A stretch of DNA of 8,944 nt from Nitrospirota bacterium (GTDB taxonomy: Bacteria > Nitrospirota > Nitrospiria > Nitrospirales > UBA8639), in NCBI GenBank assembly GCA_003233615.1, contig QIMB01000271.1, positions 1 through 8,944 of the forward strand. The letters are read 5' to 3'. The notes below the pieces were generated by a model, which did no database searches, was not told the origin of the DNA, and saw only the letters and a program-made list of their open reading frames with translations. Shown here in pieces: positions 5,417 through 8,944 of this stretch; the stretch's first letter is position 1, and each line of letters opens with the position of its first letter. The position numbers and the translations under genes were made by a program.

Positions 5417-7123
5417 TTATTGCGAGGCAGTGTTTTGAAGAAACTGTTTCGCCTCCTGTAACTCGGGAAGGTCGGGGTCGGCCTGATTCCAGGTGTTCAG
5501 AAAGTTGCTATAGGCTTGACGAGTCGCTTGGATATGTCCAAATTGGGCTGCCGCTCGTGCCAGGCCAAGGAGTGACCGTGCCCGATTGGGATGCCTTAAG
5601 AGTGCCCGTTCGAATTGTTGCTGCGCTTCCTTTGGCCGATCGATGAACAGCAGGACTTCGCCATAGAGTTCGTGGGTCGGCTTGATGAGGTCGGGTGGGC
5701 CGGAAGGAGGCGGGAGGGATTCCTCTAGGACAGTGGCCTGATCGAGCCGTTCTGTGACCTGGGAAAGCTCTCCGTTTATGAGATGTTTCAATGCGGCCAG
5801 TTGTACATTCCAAATTTGTGACGTGATCGATTCACCCGATGTCGTGGAAGACTCAGGGGCTGGCGAGGCTGAGCCGGGGTATCTGTGGTGATCGGTTGCC
5901 TGATTTCGTATTTGGCCCATGCTCTCCGCAAATTCTCGAACATAGGCGGCTTTCGCTGGCGACTCGTCACCAAAGCGAATGTCTTGGACCTGCCAAGCCT
6001 GCCGGGCCTGACCCCATCGTTCCGTTTCGACAATAAAGGCGGCGACCATCTGATCGTAATGCCGGTTGACTTGTCGGTTATAGCCACGGGTTGGTGATTG
6101 GTCATTGGATGAGGATTGCCCCATATCCTGTTGCTTATCCAATATTAGCGCTGCTGCGGCGTTGTACCGGCCTTGTTGGAGATAGGCATACTGCAGCCAA
6201 TAGAGGCTATGGTAATCCTGGAGCGATAACGGTAAATCCTTGTCCTTGACCCAGCTCCGGGAACTTTCCCAGCCGGCTTTGCTAGAGGCCGCCGCTTCGG
6301 CCCACATCCCGAGTTGGAGAAATATATGGGCGGGCATATGTTGCGCATGATGGGCTTCCGGGGCGATTTGGGCATACCGACGGGCTTGCGGCAGGGCCAG
6401 AATGGCGTGAATCGGATCGTCAAAGGCATGGATCGTATAATGCGCGGCGCACGGGTGCTTGGAATTGACCCCATATACCCCTAAGGTTAGGGCACCGGCC
6501 TGCACGCGATATTTCTCCTGAAGGTCAGGTTCCTTATTAAAATGCGAGGCCAACCCGAGCAGGGACAGGGCATAGAAACAGGTGGCTTCCAGATCTTCCG
6601 GATATTCACCGGCGAGGCTTTCCATTTGGGCCGCATAGGCCCGATCGCGGGCAAGCTTGTTTCCTTCGCCGAATAACGTCTGGACCGCTTGGAGATACAG
6701 GCTTTCTCTTCCCGTTACGGAGGCCTTGTCGGGAATATTTTGAATGGCAGCCTGTGCCGCTTCAATATTTTCTTCAGTCCACACAGGGTGATTATGGGCC
6801 ATGGCCTCGCCCCAGTATCCCATCACAAAATTTGGATCGATGGCGGTTGATCGACGAAAGGCCTCGATGGCTTCCTCATACCAGAAGGAATGCAGGGCTG
6901 CGACTCCCCGGAGAAAGTGGGGCTGCGCTTCTGTGGACCCTGATGCGGGAAATTCAATGGTTCCCAATTTCCCCAATGCGGAAGATGCCTTGGATGAAGT
7001 CGAAGACTGATCCGTCTCTCCTAGGCTCAACGATGGACTGCCTGTTATTGCCAAGGACACAAGCAAGGCTGGGAGGCAGGAACCACTCCAGTTGTATGAA
7101 ATCCAAGATGGTTTCATGAACAT
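5417..7123 (-). CDS. Exported tetratricopeptide repeat protein
   Basis: This 568-residue protein starts with a likely Sec signal peptide: a hydrophobic LPALLVSLAITGSPSLSLG stretch at residues 17-35 with cleavage near 30-36. A TPR-like pair follows at about 67-100 (PHFLRGVAALHSFWYEEAIE onward). The conserved core then has SKHPCAAHYTIHAFDDPIHA (221-240) and IAPEAHHAQHMPAHIFLQLG (253-272), the histidine-rich signature of a widespread family of roughly 500-600-residue TPR proteins. Classical TPRs recur at about 485-545. A low-complexity linker rich in Ser/Pro lies at 414-432. Family members are presumed periplasmic scaffolds; no reaction is known to me. The ATG at 7123 is supported by AAAGGAG (7129-7135) 5 bases upstream. 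It lies 177 bases downstream of the propeller gene on the same strand, so co-transcription is possible. Confidence 0.88.
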   Translation of the reverse strand: MFMKPSWISYNWSGSCLPALLVSLAITGSPSLSLGETDQSSTSSKASSALGKLGTIEFPASGSTEAQPHFLRGVAALHSFWYEEAIEAFRRSTAIDPNFVMGYWGEAMAHNHPVWTEENIEAAQAAIQNIPDKASVTGRESLYLQAVQTLFGEGNKLARDRAYAAQMESLAGEYPEDLEATCFYALSLLGLASHFNKEPDLQEKYRVQAGALTLGVYGVNSKHPCAAHYTIHAFDDPIHAILALPQARRYAQIAPEAHHAQHMPAHIFLQLGMWAEAAASSKAGWESSRSWVKDKDLPLSLQDYHSLYWLQYAYLQQGRYNAAAALILDKQQDMGQSSSNDQSPTRGYNRQVNRHYDQMVAAFIVETERWGQARQAWQVQDIRFGDESPAKAAYVREFAESMGQIRNQATDHHRYPGSASPAPESSTTSGESITSQIWNVQLAALKHLINGELSQVTERLDQATVLEESLPPPSGPPDLIKPTHELYGEVLLFIDRPKEAQQQFERALLRHPNRARSLLGLARAAAQFGHIQATRQAYSNFLNTWNQADPDLPELQEAKQFLQNTASQ

Positions 7124-7127
7124 CCCG

Positions 7128-7140
7128 ACTCCTTTGGAGT
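7128..7140 (-). promoter_or_regulatory. Ribosome binding site inside a small hairpin
   Basis: On the minus strand the leader reads ACTCC-AAA-GGAGT four bases before the ATG at 7123. The two 5-base arms are perfectly complementary and the downstream arm contains the GGAG core of the TPR ribosome binding site. Pairing would hide that core, although a 5-bp stem with a 3-base loop is only marginally stable. Confidence 0.45.
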
Positions 7141-7300
7141 GAGGTTAGCTGGTTGCATTCTTGTTCTTGGTATTAATGTTCTCATCATTCCATTTTTTCA
7201 TGCAAGGTTGTGTTCAGAGGTAACTCGAAATCTGACAATCGCTATCGGGACTAAGGAGATGAGTTGACTGCAGGGAGCTTGTTCAAAGGAAGAAGCATGG

Positions 7301-8312
7301 TTATGGAATCTTGGCTCGGCCGATGGTATTGGCATCGGTGCCGAACCAAATGGTTTGCGTGGGTTGGTGGTAGACCATATGTCGTACGGATCCCCCTCCA
7401 CTTTGGATATTGGTGATGCTGATGACTTCTTGGATTTTGGTGTCGAATCCGACGAGGCGGTTCGGGTACGAGCCGGTTTCGACAAACCACACACGGTCCT
7501 GATCGTCGACGGTCATGCCGTAGGGCCTTGCGTCTTCGCCTCCAGGCACCCGCCATTCTTTCACCTTTAGTGTGGTAGGTAGGACCTTCCCGAGATACCC
7601 TTTCGCATAGTCCACATACCAAACGGCCTGCTCGGAAGTGATGACCAGTCGTCGCGGTCGTGCTTCTGTACGAGGCAGTGAAATTTCTCTGACTGACTTC
7701 GTCGTAGAATCAATTGTTCCGAGCTTATTCGTGCCGAATTCGGTGAACCATGGTTGGTGTGTGGCATCTACAACGATGCCATAAGGGCGTGCGTGCTGTG
7801 TGAGGAGTGGAGTGAGGAGAACACTCCCTGTATCCATGGCGAGTTGTCCGACATAGTTTCCTTGTTGGACGGTAAACCAGATTTTGTTGGGTTTTCCAAA
7901 CACGAGGGTGTGTGGATCGCCGGCAGAAGAATTAGGCATCACATATTTGGTGATGTGTCCTGTGGCTGGTTCGAGTTTGCCTATATGTGCCGCGCGATTA
8001 CCGGCATACCACACAAATCCCTGCTTATCGACAATCAGATTGTGCGGACCAGTGCCAGGGTCGAGTTTGAATTGATGGAATTGTCCGACCTTAGTATCCA
8101 GCGCTGCAATGTAATCTCCCGTTTGCCCGACAAACCACACTCGGTTTTGCTGATCGACATACGGATCTCGGGGTCGTGTCTGCTCCCAGGGCACTTTCCA
8201 TTCTGTGATGTCCACCGGATTGAGTTCAGCCTGTGCCCCATGCGTGAAGGATGGCAAGTATGGTGATGAGCATGCTTGTGCTATACCTTTTGATCATCGA
8301 ATAGCGATTCAT
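7301..8312 (-). CDS. Exported seven-bladed propeller, virginiamycin B lyase-like, frameshifted in the signal peptide
   Basis: The long open frame (8257 down to 7301) encodes seven repeats of the type RP-G-VVD-W-FTE-G-LG-ID, a complete Vgb/NHL-like beta-propeller. The blades start near residues 28, 70, 115, 157, 200, 244 and 290 of that frame. True Vgb opens streptogramin B rings using a histidine and metal-binding glutamates; I cannot identify that set, and most chromosomal relatives have unknown function, so lyase activity is not claimed. The open frame begins only at a TTG without a ribosome binding site and has no signal peptide. A different frame begins at an ATG at 8312, preceded by AGAGGT (8321-8326) 8 bases away. 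It encodes MNRYSMIKRYSTSMLITILA and ILHAW, then stops. Removing one G from the run complementary to 8236-8239 joins the two as HAWAQA-ELNPVDITEW, an ideal signal peptidase site. The gene is thus either frameshifted or misread there. Confidence 0.85.
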
Positions 8313-8533
8313 TTTTCTTTACCTCTATGGATTGCCCTTACGGGCTGTTCCAGCATTCCTTTTTGTTTCCTTTTGAATTCATTGCCATGCTACCCAACAC
8401 CTTGAAATAAGTATAGATAAAAATTAATGGATGAGTGGATCGGAATCAAAAATGTATTTCTGCTCACAAATGGCGGGGATGACGGATGATATGGATGGAT
8501 TCATGATAGCGACTTTTCCGATCTCCATAATCC
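8313..8533. other. Upstream region of the propeller gene
   Basis: There is no gene in these 221 bases. On the minus strand, AGAGGT at 8321-8326 is the likely ribosome binding site. A small GCCC-TTAC-GGGC hairpin sits at 8334-8345 in the presumed leader, and TATACT (8410-8415) is a possible -10 box without a good -35. A fragment GCGGGGATGACGG near 8474-8486 resembles the tail of the dispersed GGATCCCCGAT unit. Confidence 0.4.
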
Positions 8534-8740
8534 GACGCCTTCTGGCTGGCCCCTGGGGCGGACGTTCGTATTGTTACGCGGGTCTTGTTTGAGCGTCGCG
8601 AGTTGGTCTGCGCTCCAGAGGCTGGCGTCCGACCCATCCAATGCGGCCAGACTGGGCGTCAATGGTTTTGGGTCCTTTTCCCGAAAGAAAAGGATCTCAG
8701 CCGCCGTGTCGAAACCCGGCAACGCCAATAATCGCTTGGA
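8534..8740 (+). repeat. Double-hairpin dispersed element, copy C (short form)
   Basis: Copy C starts GACGCCTTCTGGCTGGCCCC and ends with the same AACGCCAATAATCGCTTGGA as copy A. After TTGTTTGAGC it passes directly (GTC) to GCGAGTTGGT, lacking the REP-like insertion. Hairpin 1 is GGTCCTTTTC (8671-8680), loop CCGAAA, GAAAAGGATC (8687-8696). Its arms differ from copies A and B at several positions, yet both sides have changed together. Hairpin 2 is GCCGTG (8703-8708), loop TCGAAA, CCCGGC (8715-8720), with one mismatch. Confidence 0.85.
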
Positions 8741-8804
8741 CAATATAGTTGGTTTAAAAGGCGTTGACCATTCCACCTTTCAACAGTCATTGATTAAAAA
8801 GCCA

Positions 8805-8846
8805 GGATGGATTCCCGGTGACCAATGTCGGGTATGAGGGAGAAGG
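8805..8846. repeat. Dispersed GGATTCCCGGTGACC unit
   Basis: The stretch AGGATGGATTCCCGGTGACC, followed by AATGTCGGGTATGA and GGGAGAAG, aligns with the unit at 4304-4346. It occupies the same relative place between a double-hairpin element and the 91-bp exact repeat. The inverted repeat is decayed here. Confidence 0.6.
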
Positions 8847-8853
8847 GATTAGA

Positions 8854-8944
8854 ATGTTGTGGGGAATATTTCATTTTCCCGTTCCTTTTAGGTCGAAACC
8901 AGAGATGCCCGGCTTGTCTGAATATGTTTTCTGACCTTACCGGG
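8854..8944. repeat. 91-bp exact direct repeat, right copy (cut by the window end)
   Basis: It is identical to 4366-4456 over all 91 bases and reaches the last base of the window. The base before the identity differs (A at 8853, G at 4365). The order double-hairpin element, GGAT-type unit, 91-bp repeat is the same at both loci. Confidence 0.9.
8937..8944 (-). CDS. Possible 3' end of a second higA, continuing outside the window
   Basis: The last eight bases correspond exactly to the higA stop codon (complement of 8937-8939) and the following codon and a half. If the repeat continues, another HigA ending in Ala-Arg lies just beyond the window on the minus strand. Only the extrapolation from the repeat supports this. 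Confidence 0.3.

Noticed and set aside
8255..8257. TTG as the true start of the propeller gene
   Set aside because: It has no ribosome binding site, and an ATG at 8312 in another frame has one and encodes a perfect signal peptide; a frameshift explains the data better.
7754..8266. 170-codon plus-strand frame antisense to the propeller gene
   Set aside because: It is a shadow of the repeated propeller codons; the opposite frame has seven clear blades.

Overview
This looks like an accessory, repeat-rich stretch of a bacterial chromosome or metagenomic contig. It carries six protein-coding genes separated by unusually long intergenic spacers built from short dispersed repeats. No rRNA, tRNA or lineage marker is present, so the host cannot be fixed. 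The style of the repeats (ATTCCC-N8-GGGAAT palindromes, GGATCCCCGAT-type units, a roughly 200-230 bp double-hairpin element) together with exported TPR and beta-propeller proteins is what I associate with Nitrospirota and some environmental Proteobacteria. That is an impression, not a demonstration.

Layout. 1-756: gene-free repeat mosaic with two dRS3-like palindromes and one inverted copy (D) of the double-hairpin element. 757-1278 (+): small SRPBCC-fold protein with a lipobox, lying between two related direct repeats, the first of which contains a plausible promoter. 1410-3575 (-): 721-aa SMC/ABC-type ATPase of the AAA_13 (RloC/PrrC-like) kind, with a deviant P-loop and a C-terminal R-x3-E...H pattern that suggests a tRNA-nuclease-type defence effector. 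3576-4448: AT-rich upstream region, then element copy A, a 41-bp-period repeat and the start of a 91-bp exact repeat. 4449-5006 (-): higB-higA toxin-antitoxin operon. 5007-5416: operon promoter region and element copy B. 5417-7123 (-): exported TPR protein. 7301-8312 (-): exported seven-bladed propeller of the virginiamycin B lyase-like (NHL/Vgb) class, whose signal peptide is separated from the mature domain by a one-base frameshift. 8313-8944: element copy C, a dispersed unit, and a second exact copy of the 91-bp repeat that runs into the window end and seems to begin another higA.

How the parts relate. The ATPase and HigBA are neighbours on one strand and form a small defence/stability cluster bounded by repeats. 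The propeller and TPR genes are co-directional and both are predicted to be exported, so they may share an envelope role. The SRPBCC gene stands alone.

The strongest undescribed signal is the intergenic element. Four diverged copies preserve two adjacent hairpins through compensatory base changes, with similar NCGAAA-type six-base loops in both hairpins. Two copies carry an extra REP-like insertion of about 27 bp at the same point.
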